Shown here piece by piece: positions 25,631-33,385 of a stretch of 45,982 nt of DNA (positions within the stretch are counted from its first letter, which is position 1; each line of letters opens with the position of its first letter). Origin of the DNA: Porphyromonadaceae bacterium UBA7048 (lineage in GTDB: Bacteria > Bacteroidota > Bacteroidia > Bacteroidales > Muribaculaceae); the NCBI GenBank assembly GCA_002493945.1, contig DLAL01000065.1:13334-59315 (forward strand), in the 5' to 3' direction. Position numbers and translations under genes: made by a program. The notes under the pieces were generated by a model that was given only the letters and a program-made list of their open reading frames with translations, did not search any database and was not told the DNA's origin.

Positions 25631-26085
25631 TTCTCCACACTTTTCCACAGCCTTTTTTATTTGGGTATTTCTTATCTAAGGTCTTAAAAAATTTCAAGGT
25701 TCAAATCAAAAAAATTGGATTAACAACAATTCCTGTGGAAAGTCAGTATAACTTTTTGCCTTAAAATTTGGAAGTGTGGCTTATTCAGTATGATACCGGA
25801 TGTTTCAACAGTATTTCAACTATTTATATAAATGATAATCAGTATATTGGTGTGTTTATAAACATAGTGTTGATAACCTGTCGAGTTGATATTTTGATAA
25901 CTTTTAATGAACAAAATATGATGATAACTGTATGGATTCAGTTGAAAAAACTATTGGTAAATCGATATATAAAAAGTTGACGGATTATTTGCATTTTTCA
26001 TTCTCTTAGCTGCTTATACATAAAAATCGATGCTCCAAATTTTATCCACGGTTTTTCTGCCGAAGTTTTCCAACACTTATCCACA
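25631..26085. other. Candidate replication origin (cluster of DnaA-box-like sites)
   Basis: The AT-rich spacer 25525-26354 has no credible long gene. It contains a perfect DnaA box TTATCCACA (26077-26085) and one-mismatch boxes TTATCCACG (26042-26050), TTCTCCACA (25631-25639), TTTTCCACA (25641-25649, one helical turn from the previous) and, reversed, TTATCAACA (25868-25876). Weaker sites include reversed CTTTCCACA at 25734-25742. Between the outer clusters, 25800-26040 is very rich in A and T and could serve as the unwinding element. All 25 genes to the left are transcribed away from it. No dnaA or other replication gene is adjacent. Confidence 0.45.
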
Positions 26086-26124
26086 AGGTTTTCAAAAGCG
26101 CTGTCGGGAGTGTATAAAAAAACA

Positions 26125-26157
26125 TCGGGGCGGTCTCACGACTGCCCCGACATTTTT
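26125..26157 (+). terminator. Strong intrinsic terminator hairpin with no upstream gene
   Basis: An 11-bp stem (TCGGGGCGGTC pairing with GACTGCCCCGA, one G-U pair) closes a TCAC loop and is followed by ATTTTT on the plus strand. An A-run before the stem makes it usable in the other direction too. No gene reads into it from either side. Confidence 0.65.
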
Positions 26158-26180
26158 CTAAACCTTAAAAATCTAATCCT

Positions 26181-26273
26181 ATGAAAAAACAAATTCAATA
26201 CTTACTTCTTTCTGCTGTTGCTGTAAATAATACGCAAACGGAGTGCCAAATGTTGCCTTGTCATGTCGTCTGA
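26181..26273 (+). CDS. 30-codon small ORF (leader peptide candidate)
   Basis: ATG 26181 to TGA 26273 encodes a 30-residue peptide beginning MKKQIQYLLLSAVAV, a basic start and short hydrophobic stretch, then NNTQTECQMLPCHVV. It directly follows the terminator hairpin and an AT-rich untranslated segment, and ends 82 bases before rnz. The hydrophobic part resembles a truncated signal sequence. It may be a leader peptide, a small membrane peptide or chance; only the start context and position support it. Confidence 0.3.
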   Translation: MKKQIQYLLLSAVAVNNTQTECQMLPCHVV

Positions 26274-26292
26274 GATGCATTTTTACCGTTTT

Positions 26293-26327
26293 TTTGCAAA
26301 ATGGCGTTGAATTTATACGTAAATTTG
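26293..26327 (+). promoter_or_regulatory. Promoter of rnz-tadA-lpxB
   Basis: -7 box TAAATTTG (26320-26327) with TTTG (26293-26296) 23 bases upstream. It lies inside the upstream part of the rnz open frame, which shows that the downstream ATG at 26355 is the real start. Confidence 0.6.
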
Positions 26328-26354
26328 CATTCTCTTAATCATTTAGGGCAATAT

Positions 26355-27275
26355 ATGTCATATTTCAATGTCACTTACCTGGGTTGTGGTTCGGCAACTC
26401 CTACCATGCGGCACAATCCCAGTGCTCAGGCCATACGCTACAATCAGCGGCTGATGCTCGTCGATTGCGGTGAAGGCACTCAGCTGCAGATGCGCCGCTT
26501 CGGACTGTCGTTCGGCAAGGTGAAGGATGTGTTCATATCACACCTTCACGGCGACCATTTTCTGGGACTGCCCGGACTGCTCTCCACCATGAATCTCCAC
26601 GGCACAGAGGGTGCCGTCACCATACACACCTTCGAAGAGGGTGCACGCGTGCTTCAGCAGATCATGAATGTGTTCTGCCGCGAGCTTTCGTTCAAGATTA
26701 TCTACGACATCATCGATCCTTCCGCTCCCGGTGTGGTGTATGAGGACGGCAATCTCGAGGTGAGCGCTTTTCCGCTCTATCACCGTGTGCCCTGCGTGGG
26801 ATATATGTTCCGCGAGAAGCCCAAGCGGCGGCATATCGACGGGGAGGCCGCGCGATTCTTCGGCGTTCCGCACTATCTTATGGACAGTATACGCGACGGC
26901 GCCGATCTGGTGTGCCCCGACGGCTCGGTAGTGCCTAACGCGCGACTCACCACCGATCCTTCGCCTGCGCGCAGTTATGCCTACTGTTCCGATACGGCAT
27001 TCGACACCCGTGTGGCCGAGGCTGTGCGCGGTGTCGACGTGCTATATCACGAGAGCACATATGCCGACTGCGATGCCCACAAGGCCGGGCCGCGCGGCCA
27101 CTCCACGGCACGCGATGCCGGACGTGCGGCCGCCCTTGCCGGAGCGTCGGAGCTGGTTCTCGGACATTACTCGAAGGTCATAACCGACGAGTCTGTACTG
27201 GTGAAAGAGGCCGCCGAGGAGTTCGGAGGCAAGATTGTTCCGGCCCGTGAGGGACTTGTCATCGACATAGCATGA
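26355..27275 (+). CDS. rnz: Ribonuclease Z
   Basis: Metallo-beta-lactamase-fold endonuclease (306 residues) that removes 3' trailers from tRNA precursors. The zinc motif HLHGDH is at residues 63-68, after the family's LGCGSATPT and LVDCGEGTQLQ segments. Later ligands are in FPLYHRVPC, YCSDTAFD, YHESTY and GHSTARDAG. The frame could be read from 26301, but that adds 18 residues over the promoter; ATG 26355 gives the normal N-terminus MSYFNVTYLG. Its stop overlaps the tadA start by four bases. Confidence 0.93.
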   Translation: MSYFNVTYLGCGSATPTMRHNPSAQAIRYNQRLMLVDCGEGTQLQMRRFGLSFGKVKDVFISHLHGDHFLGLPGLLSTMNLHGTEGAVTIHTFEEGARVLQQIMNVFCRELSFKIIYDIIDPSAPGVVYEDGNLEVSAFPLYHRVPCVGYMFREKPKRRHIDGEAARFFGVPHYLMDSIRDGADLVCPDGSVVPNARLTTDPSPARSYAYCSDTAFDTRVAEAVRGVDVLYHESTYADCDAHKAGPRGHSTARDAGRAAALAGASELVLGHYSKVITDESVLVKEAAEEFGGKIVPAREGLVIDIA

Positions 27276-27721
27276 CACAGGACGAATACTATATGTCGCT
27301 CGCACTGAGCGAGGCCCGTGCCGCCGCCGCCGAGGGGGAGGTGCCCATAGGTGCCGTGGTTGTCGGCGGAGGACGCATACTCGGCCGAGGCCATAATCAG
27401 ACCGAACGCCTCTCCGACGTCACCGCTCATGCAGAGATGCTCGCCATCAGTGCCGCCGCACAGACTCTCGGCGGCAAATATCTCCCTGACTGCACGCTCT
27501 ACGTCACCGTAGAGCCGTGCCCTATGTGCGCCGGAGCCATCGGATGGAGCCAGCTTCAGCGTATAGTCATCGGAGCCCCCGACCCCAAGCGCGGATACTC
27601 TACCCTCCTCCGCCCAGGCGCCACGCCTTTTCATCCGCGTGCGCAGGTGGTGGAGGGAGTTCTTGAAGACGAATGTCGCACCATCATGCGCGACTTTTTC
27701 GCTGCCAGACGTTTTAAGTAA
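27272..27721 (+). CDS. tadA: tRNA-specific adenosine deaminase
   Basis: Zinc-dependent deaminase (149 residues) that converts A34 to inosine in tRNA-Arg anticodons. The catalytic HAE is at residues 53-55 (TAHAEMLAIS) and the zinc cysteines are C83 and C86 in EPCPMCAGAI. The GAVVV and IVIGAPDPKRGYS segments are also typical. It overlaps rnz by four bases (ATGA) and is followed by lpxB after 20 bases, forming one rightward operon that pairs tRNA processing with lipid A synthesis. Confidence 0.94.
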   Translation: MTQDEYYMSLALSEARAAAAEGEVPIGAVVVGGGRILGRGHNQTERLSDVTAHAEMLAISAAAQTLGGKYLPDCTLYVTVEPCPMCAGAIGWSQLQRIVIGAPDPKRGYSTLLRPGATPFHPRAQVVEGVLEDECRTIMRDFFAARRFK

Positions 27722-27741
27722 AAAAAAAGACCACTCACCTC

Positions 27742-28899
27742 ATGCACTACTTCCTCATAAGCGGAGAAGCCTCCGGCGACCTCCACGGATCACGACTCAT
27801 CGAAGCCCTGCGTCAGCTCGACAAGGAGGCTGTCTTTACATTTCTCGGCGGCGACAAGATGGCCCGCGCCGCAGGATGCGCGCCTATCGTCCACTACCGC
27901 GACATGGCCTTCATGGGATTCGTCGAAGTGCTGAAGAATATCCGCAAGGTAGGCGCCAATCTGCGCACGGCACGCGAGTCGCTGCGCATGGCCAAGCCCG
28001 ACTGTCTGATACTCATCGACTATCCTTCGTTCAACCTCAAGGTGGCCGCCACGGCCCACAGCGAGGGCATACCCGTCTACTACTACATCTCCCCCAAGAT
28101 ATGGGCGTGGAAGAAGTGGCGCATACGCGACATCCGGCACCTCGTCCGCCGCATGTACTCCATCCTGCCATTCGAGCCCGAGTTCTACCGTCAGAACGGT
28201 TTCCGCTCGGAGTATGTGGGCAATCCGTCGGTCGAGGAGGTCGACCAGCGTATGGCTCATGCCGCTTCGCGCGCCGACTTTCTCGCACAGTATAAGCTGC
28301 GCGACCGTCCTCTGGTGGCGCTCATGCCGGGCAGCCGCAAGGCAGAGATACACAACAATCTCGCCGTGATGAATCTCGCCCTGTCGGAGTTTCCTCAGTA
28401 CCGTGGCGTGATTATCGGCGCCCCTGGCATCGACGACGCTCTCTACAAAGCATGCGGCGCCGGAAACATACCCGTCATACGTCCCGAAAGCGCCGTCGAC
28501 GTGCTCGTACACTGTCGGGCAGCACTCGTCACATCAGGCACGGCCACGCTCGAGACTGCCCTTGCCGGCGTCCCTCAGGTGGTGCTCTACCGCGGCAACG
28601 GCACCAAGCTGACCTACGACATCATGAAGCGTGTCCTCGACATCGACTACGTCTCTCTGCCCAATCTCATCGTCGGCCGTGAGATCATCCCTGAGATGCT
28701 CCAGCATCTGTGCTCGCCTGCTCCCGTGGCCGACCGTCTCGGTCCTCTGCTGCGCACGGACAGTCCCGTCCGTCAGGCACAGCTCGACGGATATGCCGAT
28801 ATGCGCCGCATCCTGGGTATAAAAAAAGCGGCCTCGACAGCCGCTGATTCTATTTACAGGGATTTATCGGAGCTTATGACCCGAGCGCAATCCAGATGA
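27742..28899 (+). CDS. lpxB: Lipid-A-disaccharide synthase
   Basis: GT19 enzyme (385 residues) that joins UDP-diacylglucosamine and lipid X to make the lipid A disaccharide, at the cytoplasmic face of the inner membrane. Signature parts are SGEASGDLHGSRLI at the N-terminus, CLILIDYPSFNLKVA, YYISPKIWAWKKWR, the donor-site PGSRKAEI, and TSGTATLETALAGVPQVVLYR. Full length. Its last 26 bases overlap the 3' end of the convergent gene on the other strand. Confidence 0.95.
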   Translation: MHYFLISGEASGDLHGSRLIEALRQLDKEAVFTFLGGDKMARAAGCAPIVHYRDMAFMGFVEVLKNIRKVGANLRTARESLRMAKPDCLILIDYPSFNLKVAATAHSEGIPVYYYISPKIWAWKKWRIRDIRHLVRRMYSILPFEPEFYRQNGFRSEYVGNPSVEEVDQRMAHAASRADFLAQYKLRDRPLVALMPGSRKAEIHNNLAVMNLALSEFPQYRGVIIGAPGIDDALYKACGAGNIPVIRPESAVDVLVHCRAALVTSGTATLETALAGVPQVVLYRGNGTKLTYDIMKRVLDIDYVSLPNLIVGREIIPEMLQHLCSPAPVADRLGPLLRTDSPVRQAQLDGYADMRRILGIKKAASTAADSIYRDLSELMTRAQSR

Positions 28900-29185
28900 C
28901 CATCATGAACGACAGCAGTACTACCACTACTATCGCCGATGCCACTACTGCGGTGATGGCCAGCCGACGCTGAGAACCCTCGCAGCGCAGGGTGGTGATG
29001 AAACCCAATATCAGTCCTGCTATTCCGAGGCCCAGAGCCACGTATCCGTTCAGCCATATCAGGCACACCCACGCCAGCAGAGCGCTCAAGGCCGATATCC
29101 ACACCATCGTCGTACTTCTACGTGGCGCGTCAGCCTTAATATGCTCGCTTGCTATTTCTTTGTGTTCTACGTTCTTATCTGTCAT
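28874..29185 (-). CDS. Small two-helix membrane protein (DUF4190-like)
   Basis: A 103-residue protein with a charged N-terminal ~25 residues and three hydrophobic stretches (MVWISALSALLAWVCLIWLNGY, VALGLGIAGLILGFITTLR, LAITAVVASAIVVVVLLSFMMVIWI). This is the pattern of small DUF4190-like membrane proteins. The ATG at 29185 is chosen over one at 29224, which would be almost leaderless after the -7 box at 29237-29244. Function unknown. Its 3' end overlaps lpxB on the other strand. Confidence 0.7.
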   Translation of the reverse strand: MTDKNVEHKEIASEHIKADAPRRSTTMVWISALSALLAWVCLIWLNGYVALGLGIAGLILGFITTLRCEGSQRRLAITAVVASAIVVVVLLSFMMVIWIALGS

Positions 29186-29236
29186 TTTATATAAAGTCGA
29201 AATTGTTTGGAAACTCCTGGGCATCTATTGCTTCTG

Positions 29237-29244
29237 CAAAGATA
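29237..29244 (-). promoter_or_regulatory. -7 box for the small membrane protein gene
   Basis: TATCTTTG on the minus strand, full match to TAnnTTTG, 52 bases before ATG 29185. No TTTG at the right distance upstream. Confidence 0.5.
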
Positions 29245-29349
29245 GCGATTTTATGCTTAGGTGTCTTTATATATGACAAATAATGTGAAAAAAAGTTTAA
29301 CAGACGGGGCGTTTTTATATTTGTTAAATCCGTTTTTAAGACTCCGCCT

Positions 29350-30258
29350 CTATCGGTGGAAGATGATGCTGTTGCGGCCCGACGGGCTGACTTTCAGCGT
29401 CACCTTGGCCGATTCTATAAGCGGTACGTTGTGGTCCACGTGGCCTACGGGTACATTGAACGCCACCGGGAATTTGTACCCGGCTATGGCGTCGCGTATC
29501 ATCGACTCCATGCTCTCGTGGTTCGAGTCAGGCTTGTAGTCGGTGAACTGCCCTACTATCAGACCGGCGATTTTGTCGAAGAGACCGCTCAGGCGCAGCT
29601 GATAGAAGATGCGCTCTATCTTGTAGACAGGTTCCGACACATCCTCCAGAAAGAGTATAGATCCCGGCAGCAGCATGTCGTACGGTGTGTTGATAAGTTC
29701 GGCGAGTACCGCCAGGTTGCCGCCTCGGAGCGTGCCCGTGGCTATGCCGGGACGGTCGTAGTCGTGGCCGTCGAATATATGCACCGGACGCTCGCCGCGC
29801 AGTATGGCGAAGAGGTCGCGGTTGTCGGGGTCGCCGGCGCCTTCCTTGATGTGTGCGGCCATCGACGCATGGATGCTTGCTATGCCTTTGCGGCCCATCA
29901 GCGCGTGCAGGGCCGATATGTCGGAGAAGCCGATTATCCACTTTGGGTCGTTCTCTATCGGCAGTTTGTCCAGACGGTCCATGATGTGCACCACTCCGTA
30001 GCCGCCGCGCGAGCACAGGATGGCGCGCACCTCGGGGTCAAGGAGCGCGGCCTCCATATCGGCGTAGCGCTCGTCGGCCGTGCCGCTGAAGCTGCCGTTC
30101 TCGCCCAGGGCGTGCGGCATGATTTCCACGTTCCAGCCCTGTTCCTCAAGCACTTTAACGGCCTGATGCACGAGCTCGGGCTTGATGCGTCCTGCCGGCG
30201 ATACGACCGCTATTTTGTCGCCCTTCTTTAGAGGTGCCGGAAATATTATGCTGTCCAT
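29350..30258 (-). CDS. LD-carboxypeptidase (peptidase S66)
   Basis: Serine peptidase of family S66 (302 residues) that removes the terminal D-Ala from murein tetrapeptides during peptidoglycan recycling. The nucleophile elbow is ILCSRGGYGVVHIMDRLD. The remaining charge-relay residues fall in LFLEDVSEPVYKIERIFYQL (Glu) and PVGHVDHNVPLI (His). The N-terminal KKGDKIAVVSPAGRI is typical. No signal peptide, so cytoplasmic like LdcA. Third gene of the operon aminotransferase-trmH-S66, seven bases after trmH. Confidence 0.93.
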   Translation of the reverse strand: MDSIIFPAPLKKGDKIAVVSPAGRIKPELVHQAVKVLEEQGWNVEIMPHALGENGSFSGTADERYADMEAALLDPEVRAILCSRGGYGVVHIMDRLDKLPIENDPKWIIGFSDISALHALMGRKGIASIHASMAAHIKEGAGDPDNRDLFAILRGERPVHIFDGHDYDRPGIATGTLRGGNLAVLAELINTPYDMLLPGSILFLEDVSEPVYKIERIFYQLRLSGLFDKIAGLIVGQFTDYKPDSNHESMESMIRDAIAGYKFPVAFNVPVGHVDHNVPLIESAKVTLKVSPSGRNSIIFHR

Positions 30259-30265
30259 GTAGTGT

Positions 30266-30802
30266 TCAGATTAAGTCAATAGACTGTTTGTAAAATTCCC
30301 ACAGTGCCACGGCCGCAGAGACCGACACGTTCAGCGAGTGCTTCGTGCCGCTCTGCGGTATCTCCAGACAGATGTCCGAGCGGTTCACCACCTCCTGGTC
30401 CACGCCGTCCACCTCGTTGCCCACGATCAGCGCATAGCGTGCGCCGGGCTGCATCGTGAAGTCGCGCAGCGACACACTGCCCTTGACCTGCTCAAGGCAC
30501 ACTATGGTGCACCCTTCGGCCCTGAGTGTGTCGACGGCCTCGGCCGTGGTGGCGAAGTAGCGCCAGTCCACCGAGTCCTCGGCTCCGAGAGCCGTCTTGT
30601 GGATTTCGGCTGAGGGAGGAGTCGCCGAGATGCCGCACAGCGCCATGCCTGTGGCCGCGAAGCCGTCGCACGTGCGGAATATCGCCCCTATGTTGTTGAG
30701 CGACCGTACGTTGTCCAGCACCACAGTCACAGGTATCTTACGCCTCTGCTTGAACGCTTCGATAGTGTCGCGACCCATGTCGCGTATAGTCTTTTTTTCC
30801 AT
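30266..30802 (-). CDS. SpoU/TrmH-family RNA 2'-O-methyltransferase
   Basis: SPOUT-fold methyltransferase of 178 residues. The three SpoU motifs are present: NVRSLNNIGAIFRTCDGF, ALIVGNEVDGVDQEVV and LEIPQSGTKHSLNVSVSAAVALWEF, the last forming the knotted AdoMet site. Target RNA (tRNA or rRNA ribose) cannot be told. I start at ATG 30802 (MEKKTIRDMGRD); the frame runs 16 codons further but through the spacer after the aminotransferase. It lies between the aminotransferase and S66 peptidase genes with short gaps of 19 and 7 bases. Confidence 0.9.
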   Translation of the reverse strand: MEKKTIRDMGRDTIEAFKQRRKIPVTVVLDNVRSLNNIGAIFRTCDGFAATGMALCGISATPPSAEIHKTALGAEDSVDWRYFATTAEAVDTLRAEGCTIVCLEQVKGSVSLRDFTMQPGARYALIVGNEVDGVDQEVVNRSDICLEIPQSGTKHSLNVSVSAAVALWEFYKQSIDLI

Positions 30803-30821
30803 TGCATGCAGGGATTGTGGC

Positions 30822-32021
30822 TCAGATGGTGCGGCCGGGATAAGCTTCAAGAGCCTTGCGGAGTACTATCATGGCGCGTGCCAGGTCTTCCTTCTTCAGC
30901 ACATATGCCATACGCACCTGGTCGCGGCCCATGCCCGGAGTTGTGTAGAAGCCCGATGCCGGAGCCATGAAGATGGTCTCACCCTCGTACTCGAATTCCT
31001 CCAGACACCATGCGCAGAAGCGGTCTGCGTCGTCCACCGGCAGGCGCACCACCGTGTAGAACGCACCCATAGGTATAGGCGTGTAGCATCCCGGTATCTG
31101 ATTAATCTGGTCGATGAGGAACTTGCGGCGCTCCACATATTCGTTGTACGTCTCAAGCATGTATTCCTCGGGAGTGTCTATAGAGGCTTCGGCCACAATC
31201 TGACCGATGAGAGGCGGACTCAGACGGGCCTGGCAGAACTTCATTACGTTGCGCTTCAGCTCCTTGTGCTTGGTTATGAGAGCGCCGATGCGGATGCCGC
31301 ACTCGTTGTAGCGCTTCGACACGGAGTCGATGAGCACCACCTTGTCCTCGATGCCGGGCAGGTGGAATGCCGAGATGTAGGGAGCTCCCGTGTAGCAGAA
31401 CTCGCGGTACACCTCGTCGGAGAAGAGGAAGAGGTCGTGTTTCAGCACCAGGTCGCGTATCTGAAGCATCTCTTTCATCGTGTAGAGATATCCCGTCGGG
31501 TTGTTGGGATTGCATATCAGTATTCCTTTGGTGCGCGGTGTGATGAGTCCCTCGAACTTCTCCACAGGAGGCAGCTCGAAGCCGTCGTCAATGCTCGACG
31601 GTATCGTCACGATTTTGGCGCCCGCCGATATGGCGAAGGCCATATAGTTGGCGTAGGCAGGTTCGGGCACTATGATTTCGTCACCCGGGTCGAGGCAGGC
31701 CATGAAGGCGAAGAGCACGGCTTCCGAGCCTCCGGTGGTGATGATGATGTCGTCGACATCCACGTCTATATGGAATCTTTTGTAGTACTGGCGCAGCTTT
31801 TCGCGAAGCGATTTCAGACCTTCGGACGGACTGTACTCCAGCACCTTGCGGTCGATATGCTTCAGAGCTTCCAGTGCTCCCGGAGGAGTCGGCACGTCTG
31901 GCTGGCCGATATTGAGCCGATACACTTTCAGACCCCGTTCGATGGCCTTGTTGGCAAGAGGTACGAGTCGGCGTATAGGTGATGCGGGCATTTCGTTGCC
32001 CCGTTGGGATACTTGTGGCAT
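30822..32021 (-). CDS. PLP-dependent aminotransferase, class I/II
   Basis: Fold-type I aminotransferase of 399 residues, related to aspartate aminotransferases. It shows YRLNIGQPDVPTPPGALEAL at the N-terminus, GGSEAVLFAFMACLDPGDEI, ICNPNNPTGYLYT, FSDEVYREFCY, and the PLP-lysine motif DSVSKRYNECGIRIGAL. The substrate-binding Arg lies near DQVRMAY at the C-terminus. Amino donor specificity is not readable. First gene of a leftward three-gene operon, diverging from rfbC across a 142-base spacer. Confidence 0.92.
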   Translation of the reverse strand: MPQVSQRGNEMPASPIRRLVPLANKAIERGLKVYRLNIGQPDVPTPPGALEALKHIDRKVLEYSPSEGLKSLREKLRQYYKRFHIDVDVDDIIITTGGSEAVLFAFMACLDPGDEIIVPEPAYANYMAFAISAGAKIVTIPSSIDDGFELPPVEKFEGLITPRTKGILICNPNNPTGYLYTMKEMLQIRDLVLKHDLFLFSDEVYREFCYTGAPYISAFHLPGIEDKVVLIDSVSKRYNECGIRIGALITKHKELKRNVMKFCQARLSPPLIGQIVAEASIDTPEEYMLETYNEYVERRKFLIDQINQIPGCYTPIPMGAFYTVVRLPVDDADRFCAWCLEEFEYEGETIFMAPASGFYTTPGMGRDQVRMAYVLKKEDLARAMIVLRKALEAYPGRTI

Positions 32022-32132
32022 AATAAACTATTCCGCTTTAGTGCGGTAATTAAATAACAAACCTTATCGGAGAGTTGTGCAAAATAAAGCAAAAAAACCG
32101 ACCTGAGCAAGACAAACGTCTGAAAAATGCCG

Positions 32133-32140
32133 TACCTTTG
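32133..32140 (+). promoter_or_regulatory. -7 box for rfbC
   Basis: TACCTTTG, full match to TAnnTTTG, 24 bases before the ATG at 32164. The -33 region has no clear TTTG. Confidence 0.55.
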
Positions 32141-32163
32141 CACATATTAAAAATTGATGTGAT

Positions 32164-32712
32164 ATGGAAATACTGCCGGGCACTCTTGCCGACACTCTGA
32201 TTATCAAACCTGTACGCCACGTTGATGCCCGCGGATACTTCTGCGAGACTTTCCGCGCCGACGAGTTCGACCGCGCCGCCGGACGTCATGTCGACTTTGT
32301 GCAGGAGAATGAATCGCTGTCGTCGCGCGGTGTCGTGCGCGGACTCCATTTCCAGGCCGGTGAGCACGCCCAGGCCAAACTCGTACGCGTCAGCGAGGGA
32401 CGTATTGTAGATGTTGTGGTCGATCTCAGGCGTCACTCCCCTACTTTCGGCCGTCATATGTGCATAGAGCTCTCGTCGGACGACGGACTGATGCTCTTCG
32501 TACCCCGTGGATTCGCACACGGCTTCGCGGTTCTGTCGGATGTGGCGCGGTTTCAGTATAAGGTCGACAATTACTACTGCCCGGCCGCCGAGCGCACTCT
32601 CCGCTTCGATGACCCGGCGCTCGGCATCGACTGGCCTCTCGGCCGTGCCGACATGATTCTGTCTCCCAAAGATTTAAAAGGCTCTTCATGGGCCGATACC
32701 GAAAAATTCTGA
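32164..32712 (+). CDS. rfbC: dTDP-4-dehydrorhamnose 3,5-epimerase
   Basis: Cupin-fold epimerase (182 residues) acting in dTDP-L-rhamnose synthesis. Signature segments are KPVRHVDARGYFCETFRADEF, VQENESLSSRGVVRGLHFQ (catalytic His in RGLHFQ), VVVDLRRHSPTFG, VPRGFAHGFAVLSD and the tyrosine-bearing YKVDNYYCP. The partner genes rfbA, rfbB and rfbD are not in the window, although in many Bacteroidales they sit together. It is followed after 4 bases by a HAD hydrolase gene. Confidence 0.95.
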   Translation: MEILPGTLADTLIIKPVRHVDARGYFCETFRADEFDRAAGRHVDFVQENESLSSRGVVRGLHFQAGEHAQAKLVRVSEGRIVDVVVDLRRHSPTFGRHMCIELSSDDGLMLFVPRGFAHGFAVLSDVARFQYKVDNYYCPAAERTLRFDDPALGIDWPLGRADMILSPKDLKGSSWADTEKF

Positions 32713-32716
32713 CGCC

Positions 32717-33385
32717 GTGGCTGCTTTTGTTTTTGATCTTGACGACACGCTCTACAAAGAGTGGAACTTTGTCGCTTCGGCATATCGCGCCGTGGCACGG
32801 TATATGTCCGGCATCACAGGTGCTGACCCCGAACCGCTTGTCAGAATCATGGGTAAGCATCGCCCTAAAGGTTTCGAAGCGGCCATCGAGGCGCAGGCCG
32901 GGCTTCCGGGGGTTGAGCGCATACGCATTGATGACCTCGTGTACATCTACCGCAGTCATCTCCCTGAAATATCGCTCGACCCTGAAGTTGCAGACACTCT
33001 CCGCGAACTTCGCGCACGCGGCCACAGTCTCGGCATCATCACCGACGGCTCTGTCCTCACTCAGGGTACGAAAATCAGCACTCTCGGACTCTACGACATC
33101 ATTGACCCCGACGCCGTGTGGATAAGCGAGCGCACCGGTGGCGACAAGACCACCGTGCTGCCGTGGCAGGCAGCCGAAGCACGGTTTCATGACGAGCGGC
33201 TGCGCATCTATGTCGGCGATAATCTGTCGAAGGATTTTCACCTGGCCAATCTTCGCGGCTGGCACACTGTGATGCTGCGCGACCCGGCCGGTGCCAACGT
33301 TTTCCCTCAGCGACCTTGCGACTGGCCGCCGGAGTACCGCGCACGCACTACGGTCGACTCTGTCACTGCACTTCTCTCCATATGA
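32717..33385 (+). CDS. HAD-superfamily hydrolase
   Basis: Haloacid-dehalogenase-type phosphatase of 222 residues. Motif I is FVFDLDDTLY (nucleophile Asp and acid Asp), motif II IITDGS, motif III the Lys in the RTGGDKT region, and motif IV YVGDNLSKDFHLANLRGW. A helical cap lies between motifs I and II (residues ~20-90), as in the C1-type pyrophosphatase/phosphoglycolate branch. Translation starts at GTG 32717, four bases after rfbC; no ATG gives the complete motif I. The last 23 bases overlap the convergent thioesterase gene. Substrate unknown. Confidence 0.9.
   Translation: MAAFVFDLDDTLYKEWNFVASAYRAVARYMSGITGADPEPLVRIMGKHRPKGFEAAIEAQAGLPGVERIRIDDLVYIYRSHLPEISLDPEVADTLRELRARGHSLGIITDGSVLTQGTKISTLGLYDIIDPDAVWISERTGGDKTTVLPWQAAEARFHDERLRIYVGDNLSKDFHLANLRGWHTVMLRDPAGANVFPQRPCDWPPEYRARTTVDSVTALLSI

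Noticed and set aside
25768..25980. 70-codon frame in the origin-like spacer
   Set aside because: Composition follows the AT-rich DNA, with many Ile/Asn/Tyr residues, no promoter box and overlap with DnaA-box-like sites; probably chance.
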